Below the pieces are notes generated by a model. The model saw nothing but the letters and a program-made list of their open reading frames with translations. It did not search any database and was not told where the DNA came from. From Bacteroidota bacterium (GTDB lineage Bacteria; Bacteroidota; Bacteroidia; Cytophagales; Cyclobacteriaceae), in the NCBI GenBank assembly GCA_018267275.1, contig JAFDYV010000008.1, positions 81,951-145,950 of the forward strand: a DNA stretch of 64,000 nucleotides. The letters run 5' to 3'. This document shows positions 55,501 through 63,151 of this stretch, one piece after another; the first letter of the stretch is position 1; each line of letters starts with the position of its first letter. The position numbers and the translations under genes are program-made.

Positions 55501-55660
55501 AATTGTCATATAGCTCCAAGTATTCCTTTATAGAATCTTGGTCTAGTTCCGTTTGGAAGAAGTTGATTACGAATTGGCGCTCGTTCTCAGTTACACCGCC
55601 ATCTTGTTTGGTAATGATGGCAAATAATTGGGTGAGCGCCTTGAGAATTTCCTCACTCAT
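52586..55660 (-). CDS. TerB-like domain fused to ABCG-type ABC transporter
   Basis: A 1024-residue fusion. Residues about 1-145 are a helical TerB-like domain (AIITKQDGGVTENERQFVINFF and a second half around ELIGSDKNFTPQRIEIINT). The ABC ATPase follows with Walker A GASGAGKTT (about 279-287), signature ISGGQRKRL and Walker B LFLDEPTSGLS. A C-terminal ABC-2 type permease has several membrane helices (ILAFIIKYK, FLLMSIIVALFMGLTVSAEEII) and a final pair near the end. A CxxC...CGNV segment (QCETCGNVNPEQ) sits after the ATPase. The substrate is unknown; the ABCG family exports lipids or hydrophobic compounds. It follows the SiaC-like gene across 90 bases that contain a hairpin. Confidence 0.82.
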   Translation of the reverse strand: MSEEILKALTQLFAIITKQDGGVTENERQFVINFFQTELDQDSIKEYLELYDNFSGYGKQEEEKNKLTSVKDSVKTLGICKKINKTLTQKQKVVVLIKLLELIGSDKNFTPQRIEIINTVSTVFNIGQDEYKLIEKFIIAEKIEDLNFADVLVLNSAHEKAVELQKHTHGHINGNLVFMRINSVGMYFTKYLGEESNILNGFIMQPNRVYLFSHGSTIKTQAGDALYYSDLVAHFNEEIKTTKLSFNANVAEFKFPNGAIGLRDVLISEGPGKLIGIMGASGAGKTTLLLTLAGLEKPSKGEIKINGFDINTQKENIQGVIGFVSQDDLLIEELTVYQNLYYNAKLCFSNFTEEQLHARVMETLENLGLDQRKDLTVGSVLDKKISGGQRKRLNIALELIREPAILFLDEPTSGLSSRDSENVIDLLKELSLKGKLIFVVIHQPSSDIYKMFDKMVIMDTGGYPAYYGSPVEAVTYFKKATHQVDSNRGQCETCGNVNPEQIFNIIEAKVVDEYGQPTNKRKVTPVQWHDMYKERFKITRIEDVKEEPPRSLSIPNKIKQATIFATRDFLSKLSNKQYLLINLLEAPLLATILAFIIKYKSAPGGKEYIFRFNDNFPAFLLMSIIVALFMGLTVSAEEIIRDRKILKRESFLNLSWNSYLMSKLSILFLMSAIQTLTFVVIGNLILEIHGMTFAFWFVLFTTSCFANVLGLNISSAFNSAVTVYVMIPLLLIPQMILSGLLFNFDKLNNLISTKGKVPFVADMMASRWAYEAMATHQFINNDYESGFYRYHKGEAKADFKAAYLANELKQANLFALQNFESKNDSIKQLVSSRLQILIDNLKDEPFKPGMEKMDFSKELTLGNYTKIRGSAIDLYLDDYKKHYQKIYNKNVDTIELKMTFMEKQGDNINQLKNKYYNESLADLVRNINASQRIMEYNGKLIQQINPIYQDPQPNHLADYRTAFFLPTKNLLGATLSTYWFNILVIWLMAVFFYVCLYFEWLRKLVESFGKVNMPNRVTIPFKRK

Positions 55661-55705
55661 CTAGTCGGAGATTTAGGTCCTGCCGGTAATGTCAGGATGA
55701 GACTT

Positions 55706-55738
55706 GAGATGTGAACTGGTTTTTCACCTTCACATCTC
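55706..55738. terminator. Hairpin between the SiaC-like and ABC transporter genes
   Basis: GAGATGTGAA (55706-55715) and TTCACATCTC (55729-55738) pair perfectly over 10 bases around a 13-base loop. It lies 13 bases past the siaC-like stop. No U-tract follows on the minus strand, so it may be an attenuator, a processing site or an mRNA 3'-end stabiliser rather than a strong terminator. Confidence 0.45.
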
Positions 55739-55750
55739 GCGTCTGGTACG

Positions 55751-56113
55751 TTAATAGGTTTTAAATTCAAATGGAATTTCTACCAATTCAGAAAACTCTT
55801 GGCCAGCTTCTTCCATGTCTTCATCGTCATCGTGAAAATACCATGACACCTTAATGCCCTTTATCTCTTCCAGTGCCGATAGAACGTCCAAAATCAGTTT
55901 TGATGAAGCCGTATTGAAATACTCGAGCTTGAAAGTGAAGTCGGTAGACGGGTTTGAATCACTTGCGTAAGCCTTGATCCAATCGATTACCGGACGATAA
56001 AACTCTGCAGAGTCTTCTGGTAGCGAGCGACCGCTGATCTCGAAAATTCCGTTTTTCTTATCCAAAATAATGGTGGGAGTATCCTCAGTTCCTTTCAGGT
56101 TTAAGATTTCCAT
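55751..56113 (-). CDS. SiaC-like regulatory phosphoprotein (DUF1987)
   Basis: A 120-residue protein of the DUF1987/SiaC family. Its features are the DSAEFYRPVIDWIKAY helix, the strand FTFKLEYFNTASSKLI with Thr68 in YFNTASS, and an acidic tail. In Pseudomonas SiaC the homologous threonine 68 is phosphorylated by SiaB and dephosphorylated by SiaA, and unphosphorylated SiaC activates a diguanylate cyclase. The upstream genes at 56140 and 56752 provide the kinase and phosphatase partners. No GGDEF cyclase is encoded here, so the output is unknown. Confidence 0.85.
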   Translation of the reverse strand: MEILNLKGTEDTPTIILDKKNGIFEISGRSLPEDSAEFYRPVIDWIKAYASDSNPSTDFTFKLEYFNTASSKLILDVLSALEEIKGIKVSWYFHDDDEDMEEAGQEFSELVEIPFEFKTY

Positions 56114-56139
56114 GTTGTATGCAAATTAAAATGTTGTAA

Positions 56140-56694
56140 TTATTCTTTTTCTCTTGAGATATTAACTTTTAGACAGAAGAAGTCGTAGTCGGCATCCATG
56201 TTGTCAAACGAGAACTCCAACTTTTCACCAGATTTTCTGGCCATATCTACAAAGCCCAAACCGGCACCGCCTTTTTCTGAAATCTGTGTGTTTTTGATAA
56301 TCTCTTTGTACATCTCCTTCAAACCTTCTTTGTCCTTTGCATTCAAATCATTCAGGTTTTTGGTCAAGCCTGCTACGCTTGCCTTAGGGATGGGATTGCC
56401 CGTCATCACGCAGTAGCGCTTTTCATCTTTGCTGATCATAAAGATGGCTGCCTTGCTAACAAGCGAACCTGCGGTTAAGCCCTGCTCACTACTGTGTTTC
56501 ACAATGTTTTGGAGTGCCTCTACCATCACGTTAAACACCTTGCGCTTAATGCCCGAATCCTCACCAGAAGAATCGAGATTACGCTCGGCCATAGCCAATA
56601 TAGACTTGGTCGTTTCTTGGGTAAAGTCACCATCGTAAACCAAGATAAGCTTATGGCTTGCCATGGTGCGGTGCAAATCATAGATATAATTCAT
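56140..56694 (-). CDS. SiaB family protein kinase (anti-sigma-factor-like ATPase)
   Basis: A 184-residue HATPase-type kinase. The N-box reads EALQNIVKHS (Glu59, Asn63) and a glycine-rich GGAGLGFVDMARKS serves as the G-box. The family phosphorylates SiaC-like partners. It lies 26 bases upstream of the SiaC-like gene and 57 bases after the PP2C gene in the same direction, reproducing the SiaA-SiaB-SiaC order. Kinase activity on the neighbouring phosphoprotein is inferred from the family. Confidence 0.85.
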   Translation of the reverse strand: MNYIYDLHRTMASHKLILVYDGDFTQETTKSILAMAERNLDSSGEDSGIKRKVFNVMVEALQNIVKHSSEQGLTAGSLVSKAAIFMISKDEKRYCVMTGNPIPKASVAGLTKNLNDLNAKDKEGLKEMYKEIIKNTQISEKGGAGLGFVDMARKSGEKLEFSFDNMDADYDFFCLKVNISREKE

Positions 56695-56751
56695 TGCTTT
56701 TTATTGTTTGGGGTTTCGAATTTATGGTTTTTAAGTGAATTTTTAATAAGG

Positions 56752-59700
56752 TTAAAGCTTAATTCCAATTAATAAAACATCGTCTGTTTGCTTGTGCTCT
56801 CCCTTCCATGCTTCCCACTCGGCATCAAATACTTGTGCCGCTTCGCGCATAGGTTGTTTGTGTACGCGTTCAATGATTTCGCGCGTCTTTTTAGGACCAA
56901 ACTTGCGCACCTCCGCTCCGCCAAACTGATCGGGGAAACCATCTGAACTGAAGTAGAAGGAGTCGCCTTGGCTCAACTCTACACGGGTGGTGGTAAAGTT
57001 GGTTTGGTTCTTGAAAATACCACCGCCAATCGGGAACTTGTTACCCTTGATTTCTTCCATTGCTCCGCCTTTCATGATGTACAGCGGCCGGTGTGCGCCC
57101 GCATATTCGATGGTGCGCGTTTCGGTGTTAATGCGGCAAAGAGCGATGTCCATTCCATCCTTGGTGGCCGAATCTTCTTGGTCTTGACGTAGCGTTTGCG
57201 TTACGCCTTCATCCAACAAATCCAATATCTTGCCAGGGTCGGTCACCTTGCGGCTCCGCACAATGTCGTTGAGTAAGAAATAGCCAATCAAACTTAACAA
57301 GGCACCAGGTACACCATGCCCTGTACAGTCAACTGCTGCGATGAAAATGTCATTTTTGATTTGCACAAACCAAGGGAAGTCACCACTCACCACATCGCGC
57401 GGTTTGTAAAGGATAAATGAATCGGGCAGGGCCTTATTGATGTGTCGCGTGTTAGGTAAAATGGCATTTTGAATGCGCTTCGCGTAGTTGATTGAGTCGT
57501 TGATCTTTTTGTTTTTGTTCTGAATCTCCAATTCAATCTCTTTGCGCTCGGTAATATCGTGTGATACCAATAGCACCGATTCCAAACTCTTTTGTTCGTC
57601 AAATTCTGGGATGGCGTTGACTTGCATAATACGCTTGCCCATTTCAGACGGGAAGTCCATCTCGCGCGATACCTTGCTGTTGGTGCTGTTCACCTGCTCT
57701 ACGATGTTTAACCATTGGTCGAGGATCGTGCTCTCCAGGTCTGCTTCTTTGATTTTTTGGTTGATAAAACGCTTAGGCGATTTTCCGGTGTAAGCCTCGA
57801 TGGTAGGGTTGATATAGGATATAGAATCGTGCTCCAAACGGGTGATGATGTCAAGCGAGTTTTCTGACAAAGCTTGCATCTTGCTTCGCATGCGCTGCTC
57901 TTGCTCGGCACGCCTCCGTTCTGTGATGTCGCGTGAGTTCACAATCAAACCGTGAATGGCAGGGTTCGACATAAAGTTGGTACCCAAACATTCAATCCAA
58001 ATGTAGTTGCCATCTTTGATACGATACTCAATTTGGATGGTGGCTTTCTCATCAGGTTTTTCGCGCAACTGCTGGAAGAATTCCCTGGCAATTTCCTTAC
58101 TGTTAGGGTGGATGCGATCGGTATCAGTTTTGCCTTGCAATTCTTTGGCGGTGTAACCAAAAATTGATTCAACCGAAGGCGAAACATACCGGATGCGTCC
58201 ATCTTCTTCATAAATCGTAATCACCTCAGATGCATTTTCAAGCAATAGCTGCATGCGCTTTTGCGTGCGATTTACCTCCTCTATCTGTTCTTCTAGTTTA
58301 CTGTTGGAGCGCTGCAGTTCTTCTTGTGTAGCGCGCATCTCCTCAGCGTTTTGGCGAAGCACTTCCTGTTTTTCTGTGAGTTCTGCGCTCAATTCCTGTG
58401 ATTCGGTAAGCAACTTGCGCGTGCGTTGGTTTACTTTGATATTGAAAATGGTTCGCGCCAGGATAACGCTCAATTCCTGTACAAACTTAAGTTGCGAATC
58501 GTTGAATTTCTTTACGCCTGCAAACTCCATTACACCAAACACTTCTTCGTTGGTGATCAGTGGCATGATCAAAACACAGTTGGGCTTTTGGTCGCCTAAG
58601 ATACCTGATGTAAGCGTCACATATTCGTCAGGAATTTCGGTGCGCATGACGAAGTCTTTTTCTGCTGCTGCTTGGCCCACCAATCCTTCAGCGAAGCGAA
58701 ACGATTTTTTGAGATACTTTTTTCGACTGTAGGCATAACTGGCCTGCATCACAATCAGCTTTTCGTGCTGGTTTTCATCGTTCACAACATAAAAAGCGCC
58801 TTGTACAGCCTCAATTTTTTCAATAATGAATTGAACCACCGCGTCACCCAAGGTGTCGAGCGTATCGTGGTTACGCAAAATCTCTGAAACTTCTGCTACG
58901 CCACGCACAATCCAGTTGCGTTCCTTTTCTCTCCGTTCGTTTTCAACCAGGTTGTCGCGCATACCCAACAGCGCAAGACCAAGTGTGTCGTTTTCGCTCG
59001 CTGGCTTATAAGGTGCATCAAACTTACCTTGCCCTACCAATCGGGCAAATTGTGCACTGTCTTTAAGTGTTTGCACCAAGCCGTCAACTTTTACGGCCAT
59101 TTGCCCAAATTCGTCACTGCTTGCAGCTTCAATTTTGTCGGGGAGTACACCCTGCGATACCATGTCGAGCGTGTTGCGCATTTGGTTCAGCGGATCGGTA
59201 AGTGATCGCGCAAACAAAATGGAGAGGGCAACGGATGCCAACAAGATGACGATGCCAGTAAATAGGTAAGTGCTTCGCAAGTCTGCACCTTGGCCTTCAA
59301 TCTCATCCATGTCTATCTTTGTAATCAATACCAAAGGTGCATTCTGAATCTTGCGGTAGGCCATTAACACATTTTTGCCACGGTAATCTTTGCCCGTGGT
59401 GATTCCGTTTTGGCTAGTACCACCCAATGCAGCGACAATCTCTTTTACGACACGATCATCTTTGTCAAAAAACTTCAGGTATGCCTTTGGGTCGTGGCGA
59501 AGCGGGCTTGCGAGTTGTACTTTTTGCGTTGCCAAATCTTGGGCTGCAATAAAAGTCTCTCCGGTGTTACCCAATCCATTTAGGTCTGTAAGCGATTTGT
59601 TAAGCTCATTGAGGTTCAATCGGAAGATCAGCAAGTTGCCGTCCAGCGGGGCACCGGCATAGATAATGTAGTCCTGTTCAATTTTTTGGATGGTGCTGTA

Positions 59701-60117
59701 GTGGAGTGCAGTGGCAGCCTTGCCCATAAACGTGCCATCCGGGTCGGGGAATGTCATTTGAGAATGTGTGCTGGCCTTTACGCTTCCTTTGGTATCGGTG
59801 ATAAAAATTTCTTCTAATCCATAGGTGTCCTTTGCTTGCTTGAGAAAGTTACTCAGTGAATCGGGTGAGGTCTGCAAATAGCTTTTTATGACGCTTGACT
59901 GCTGAAAGAACTTTGCTGTGGTGGCGATATAGTCGAAGTAGTTGCTGACTTTGCTTGCTTTGTTCTCGGCAATGGTGGTGAGTGACGCGTTGAATTTTTC
60001 TTTCGCGGCCTCCACGTTTACATGGTAGGTAAAGAAATCCATCGCCAAAATAGTGACCAAGGCAATCGCCAATATGAGGCCGGTTATTTTTGTGCTGATT
60101 TTGATCCGTTGTAGCAT
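56752..60117 (-). CDS. Transmembrane PAS/GAF sensor with SpoIIE (PP2C) phosphatase domain
   Basis: A 1121-residue SiaA/RsbU-like protein. A membrane helix (residues about 11-29) opens a periplasmic dCache-like sensor domain, a second helix lies near 284-304, and HAMP follows (SRLTDPLNQMRNTLD-like). Next come a GAF domain (about 405-550), a coiled coil (about 560-620), two PAS domains (from about 623 and 748), and a C-terminal PP2C/SpoIIE domain with VSGDFPWF, AVDCTGHGVPGALLSL and FSSDGFPDQFGG. It should dephosphorylate the SiaC-like protein when its sensors are triggered. The ligand is unknown. Confidence 0.9.
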   Translation of the reverse strand: MLQRIKISTKITGLILAIALVTILAMDFFTYHVNVEAAKEKFNASLTTIAENKASKVSNYFDYIATTAKFFQQSSVIKSYLQTSPDSLSNFLKQAKDTYGLEEIFITDTKGSVKASTHSQMTFPDPDGTFMGKAATALHYSTIQKIEQDYIIYAGAPLDGNLLIFRLNLNELNKSLTDLNGLGNTGETFIAAQDLATQKVQLASPLRHDPKAYLKFFDKDDRVVKEIVAALGGTSQNGITTGKDYRGKNVLMAYRKIQNAPLVLITKIDMDEIEGQGADLRSTYLFTGIVILLASVALSILFARSLTDPLNQMRNTLDMVSQGVLPDKIEAASSDEFGQMAVKVDGLVQTLKDSAQFARLVGQGKFDAPYKPASENDTLGLALLGMRDNLVENERREKERNWIVRGVAEVSEILRNHDTLDTLGDAVVQFIIEKIEAVQGAFYVVNDENQHEKLIVMQASYAYSRKKYLKKSFRFAEGLVGQAAAEKDFVMRTEIPDEYVTLTSGILGDQKPNCVLIMPLITNEEVFGVMEFAGVKKFNDSQLKFVQELSVILARTIFNIKVNQRTRKLLTESQELSAELTEKQEVLRQNAEEMRATQEELQRSNSKLEEQIEEVNRTQKRMQLLLENASEVITIYEEDGRIRYVSPSVESIFGYTAKELQGKTDTDRIHPNSKEIAREFFQQLREKPDEKATIQIEYRIKDGNYIWIECLGTNFMSNPAIHGLIVNSRDITERRRAEQEQRMRSKMQALSENSLDIITRLEHDSISYINPTIEAYTGKSPKRFINQKIKEADLESTILDQWLNIVEQVNSTNSKVSREMDFPSEMGKRIMQVNAIPEFDEQKSLESVLLVSHDITERKEIELEIQNKNKKINDSINYAKRIQNAILPNTRHINKALPDSFILYKPRDVVSGDFPWFVQIKNDIFIAAVDCTGHGVPGALLSLIGYFLLNDIVRSRKVTDPGKILDLLDEGVTQTLRQDQEDSATKDGMDIALCRINTETRTIEYAGAHRPLYIMKGGAMEEIKGNKFPIGGGIFKNQTNFTTTRVELSQGDSFYFSSDGFPDQFGGAEVRKFGPKKTREIIERVHKQPMREAAQVFDAEWEAWKGEHKQTDDVLLIGIKL

Positions 60118-60132
60118 GCTCGTAGTCGAGGT

Positions 60133-60912
60133 TTAAATCTTTTCTAATAACAGTGAGGCCATCTCTTCTGCCTGCTTGCGTGAAGTTTCCCCTATGGGGG
60201 CAAATGTGGCTACTTCTAAAATAGCTTTTACTTCGTTGTCTTTCTTGAGGGCTGTAATAAAAATAAATTTGGGAGCAGCCATGCCGAGCCCACTGGTAAT
60301 TTGGCGCTGATAACCCTCGGGCAGTTCGTCAAGATAGATGCTTTTACCGCTTACCATCAATTGGCCAATCAGGCCTTCGCCAGCGGTAAATTCATCGCTC
60401 TCGCCCTCATTTTTGATTAGCGCAAAGCCAGCCGCCAAGGCAGCCACTTTGCTGCCTTCTTTTTGCCTTACTTGGTACAGTGCGCCTTGCCCCGCCTGTA
60501 ACAAATTGCATAGCGTGTTCAAGCCCTCTTGCCATGCTTTCAAACCTTTTTCATTTTTGATGGCGTTCTTAAAAGCCTGCATGTCAATCGTCAAGGCTTG
60601 TTCTTCTTTGGTTGCCTGCTCTTGCGCTGCTGTATTTTCTCTTTCTTTAAACACAATGATTTCGCGCTTGATGCGCATGGCTTGGTTAATGGCTAGCACA
60701 CCAATCAAAAATGTGACTACCACCACCGAAAAAGTGGTAGCAAAGATGGAGGTTGTTCGCATAGCGTCTGTTAGCCCGCCTTGCAGCTTCAATTCTGATG
60801 GCAGCGTGAAGAGGAAATACGCAGAAATCAAAATACCCAGGCAGAATAGCACCGCTACCAGCAAACTGAGCTTGCGCGGATCTTTTAAAATACTCTGTAC
60901 TCGTTCAATCAT
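60133..60912 (-). CDS. Membrane-anchored GAF-domain protein
   Basis: A 259-residue protein with two transmembrane helices (LSLLVAVLFCLGILISAYFLF and SIFATTFSVVVVTFLIGVLA), a coiled-coil stretch (FKERENTAAQEQATKEEQ) and a C-terminal GAF domain (EGLNTLCNLLQAGQGALYQV). GAF domains bind small ligands such as cyclic nucleotides. The start overlaps the cheB stop by 4 bases (ATGA). It lies between chemotaxis-type enzymes and the PP2C sensor and may link them. No catalytic domain. Confidence 0.85.
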   Translation of the reverse strand: MIERVQSILKDPRKLSLLVAVLFCLGILISAYFLFTLPSELKLQGGLTDAMRTTSIFATTFSVVVVTFLIGVLAINQAMRIKREIIVFKERENTAAQEQATKEEQALTIDMQAFKNAIKNEKGLKAWQEGLNTLCNLLQAGQGALYQVRQKEGSKVAALAAGFALIKNEGESDEFTAGEGLIGQLMVSGKSIYLDELPEGYQRQITSGLGMAAPKFIFITALKKDNEVKAILEVATFAPIGETSRKQAEEMASLLLEKI

Positions 60913-61502
60913 TTGTAGTGCTTTTCTAGTTCTTTCAAAAAATCAACAATCTGATCAATTTTTAACACATGGTCTATTTTGGTGAGCGCCAGTGCTGCTT
61001 TCGGCATGGTATCAATCATGCACTCAGTTGGCTCTTGCACAATGGTAAGACCACCTTTGTCTTTGATGTGTTTCATGCCCAGCCCACCATCTCTATTAGC
61101 GCCTGATAGCAAAATGCCAATCAACTTATCGCGGTAAACATAGCCAGCTGTCCCCAACGTAATATCAATCGCTGGCCGCGAGTTGTTCACCATCTCCTCG
61201 GTTGACATGGCAAAGTGGTTACCCAGTTCAATCGACATATGATAATTTGAGGGTGCCAAATACACTATTCCTTTTTTTATCGACTCTTTGTCAAATGGTT
61301 CCACCACCTGTAATGTGCTCTTCAGTGACAGCGCCTCCACAAACCCATTGCGCACATGCTTTAAGCGGTGCAAGCACATAATGATTGGTAGCGGGAAGTT
61401 CTTAGGTAGTTGTGCGAGAATCTTTACAATTCCCTGAAAACTGCCCGCAGAACCGCCAATCACAACTGCCTTGTAGGTGTTATTTAAGTTGTACTTGTCC
61501 AT
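60909..61502 (-). CDS. CheB-like methylesterase without receiver domain
   Basis: A 197-residue protein made only of the CheB methylesterase domain. The catalytic triad appears as VIGGSAGS (Ser18), MCLHRLKH (His45) and SGANRDGG (Asp138), with the RPAIDITLGTA segment. Canonical CheB has an N-terminal receiver; its absence means this copy is not controlled by the usual phosphorylation. The paired CheR gene is 13 bases upstream. No chemoreceptor or CheA is in the window. Confidence 0.88.
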   Translation of the reverse strand: MDKYNLNNTYKAVVIGGSAGSFQGIVKILAQLPKNFPLPIIMCLHRLKHVRNGFVEALSLKSTLQVVEPFDKESIKKGIVYLAPSNYHMSIELGNHFAMSTEEMVNNSRPAIDITLGTAGYVYRDKLIGILLSGANRDGGLGMKHIKDKGGLTIVQEPTECMIDTMPKAALALTKIDHVLKIDQIVDFLKELEKHYK

Positions 61503-61515
61503 GGCAGTCGGCCGC

Positions 61516-62340
61516 CTAATCCTTTATCTTCTTATACACCTTTTCTTCGTTGTTCACCACCAAAAACCGGTTGGCTATGTCGCACCAAATCAACGACTCT
61601 TTTGAGCCGATTGCGAGATACCCGTATTTAAACAAGCTTTCGTGGAATTTTTTCAGCACCTCATTTTGCAGCGTCTGATTGAAATAGATCATCACGTTGC
61701 GGCACAAGATCAAGTCAAACTTGTTGAAGATCTCGCCCTTTACCAAATCATGCTTTCGAAAAGTAACGTTTTGCAAAAGTTCGCGATGGAAAATTGCCTT
61801 GCCGTTCTCTTCGCGGTAGTATTCTTTTAATGATTTCTTGCCCTCGAAACGAACGTAGTTCTTTTCGTTGAGCTCCATGTTTTTGGCAGGGTAAACACCC
61901 TGTTTTGCTTTCTCCAATATGTTTACATCCAGGTCTGTGGCGTAGAGCGTCACATCGCTTTCAATGCCCATTTCTTTAAGCAAAATGGCCATGCTCAACA
62001 CTTCTTCGCCAGAAGAGCAGCCCGCATGCCAGATTTTGAATTGTTTATGGTTGAGCAAAATACCAGGAATGATTTCATCGCGGATGATGCGCCAAAATCC
62101 AGGGTCGCGGAACATTTCCGTCACGTTTACCGTCAGTTCGTCCAAAAACTCGTTGATAAACGCGGGTTGTTCGTTGATTTTTTTAAGGAGACTTTCAACA
62201 TTCAGATTCTTGAGTTCTAGAATGCGCAACATTCTTCGTTTGAAAGAAGACATGGCGTAGTTGCGGAAATCGTAACCATACTTGGTGTACACCAATTCGG
62301 TAATCCGTTTGAGGTCTGCGATGTCAATATCTTGTACCAC
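61516..62340 (-). CDS. CheR-type methyltransferase
   Basis: A 274-residue SAM-dependent glutamate methyltransferase. The N-terminal helical domain (SFKRRMLRILELKN) is followed by the CheR core with MFRDPGFW, WHAGCSSGEEVLSMAI (SAM binding) and DLILCRNVMIYFN. The start is a GTG and no nearby ATG fits. It is first of the six-gene minus-strand cluster cheR-cheB-GAF-PP2C-siaB-siaC. The methylated target is not a nearby receptor and is unknown. Confidence 0.92.
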   Translation of the reverse strand: MVQDIDIADLKRITELVYTKYGYDFRNYAMSSFKRRMLRILELKNLNVESLLKKINEQPAFINEFLDELTVNVTEMFRDPGFWRIIRDEIIPGILLNHKQFKIWHAGCSSGEEVLSMAILLKEMGIESDVTLYATDLDVNILEKAKQGVYPAKNMELNEKNYVRFEGKKSLKEYYREENGKAIFHRELLQNVTFRKHDLVKGEIFNKFDLILCRNVMIYFNQTLQNEVLKKFHESLFKYGYLAIGSKESLIWCDIANRFLVVNNEEKVYKKIKD

Positions 62341-62566
62341 TATAAACCAGTTAAGCCAACATCAAAGAAAAGCAAAAATAGCCTTACTCGTAAGGGTTAT
62401 TTGGCTTAATGTGGCAGAAATATTACACGGGTTTAAATTCGATAGAAAGAAGTGGGTTGGCAGGACAGTTCGCATGCCCAATTGGTAAAGCAATTATCTG
62501 AATCATAAGAACTTAGGGCACCTGCAATGGTGCAAAAGTAAGAGCTAAAATTACCTCAAACGGTAC

Positions 62567-63040
62567 CTAAACCGCCAAGAGGTTTTCGCCCGAAAAATCA
62601 AATGGCAGCAGGCTTCCTATATCCGCGCTCTTGACCCATTCATTTGCCTTGGCCAATTGAATAACCTGGATGGGCGCATGCTGGCGATGCTCAAACTCGA
62701 GCATTACCTGGCGGCATGCCCCACATGAGGTGGCGGGCATGAGCTCTTTGTGGTTCCGTTTGTGTGCCACCACTGCCAATTTGGTAATCTTCTTGCCCGG
62801 GTGCAGAGAGGCAGCCGTATACAAAGCCACCCGTTCGGCACACATACAAAGTGGGTACGATGCGTTCTCTTGGTTAGCGCCTGTTACTACTGTGCCATCA
62901 TCCAGTATCACGGCAGCGCCAACATGAAACTTGGAGTAAGGTGCATAGGCATGGATGGTGGCCTCCTTCGCTTTGTGCACCAGGTACTTCGATTCGTTAT
63001 CGAGCTCTTCTATGTTGTGGAAAACTTCAAAATCTTTCAT
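62567..63040 (-). CDS. cdd: Cytidine deaminase
   Basis: Deaminates cytidine to uridine in pyrimidine salvage. The 157 residues contain APYSKFHVGAAVI, the zinc/catalytic CAERVAL motif and the SCGACRQVM zinc ligands. The frame is open to a TTG at 63046 but the ATG at 63040 is used. It is divergent from the saccharopine-dehydrogenase-like gene. The 226-base gap downstream (62341-62566) towards cheR shows no gene. Confidence 0.94.
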   Translation of the reverse strand: MKDFEVFHNIEELDNESKYLVHKAKEATIHAYAPYSKFHVGAAVILDDGTVVTGANQENASYPLCMCAERVALYTAASLHPGKKITKLAVVAHKRNHKELMPATSCGACRQVMLEFEHRQHAPIQVIQLAKANEWVKSADIGSLLPFDFSGENLLAV

Positions 63041-63139
63041 ATCCAAATATAATCATTTCAGATTGTAGATTTCGGATTTAAGACGGCCCATTTCGTTCAA
63101 TCAATCAATTTTCTGGCAGCCTTCATACCACCAATTGCC

Positions 63140-63147
63140 TAACTTTG
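63140..63147 (+). promoter_or_regulatory. Bacteroidota-type -7 element before the saccharopine-dehydrogenase-like gene
   Basis: TAACTTTG matches TAnnTTTG and ends only 4 bases before the ATG at 63152. The transcript would therefore start at or near the start codon, suggesting a leaderless or nearly leaderless message. Confidence 0.5.
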
Positions 63148-63151
63148 CACT

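Noticed and set aside
62441..62530. A tRNA-like stretch containing CCCAATTGGTAAAGC and CTGAATCATAAG
   Set aside because: It resembles a D-arm and an anticodon loop, but no TTC-loop, no matching acceptor stem and no CCA end can be drawn, so it is not called a tRNA.
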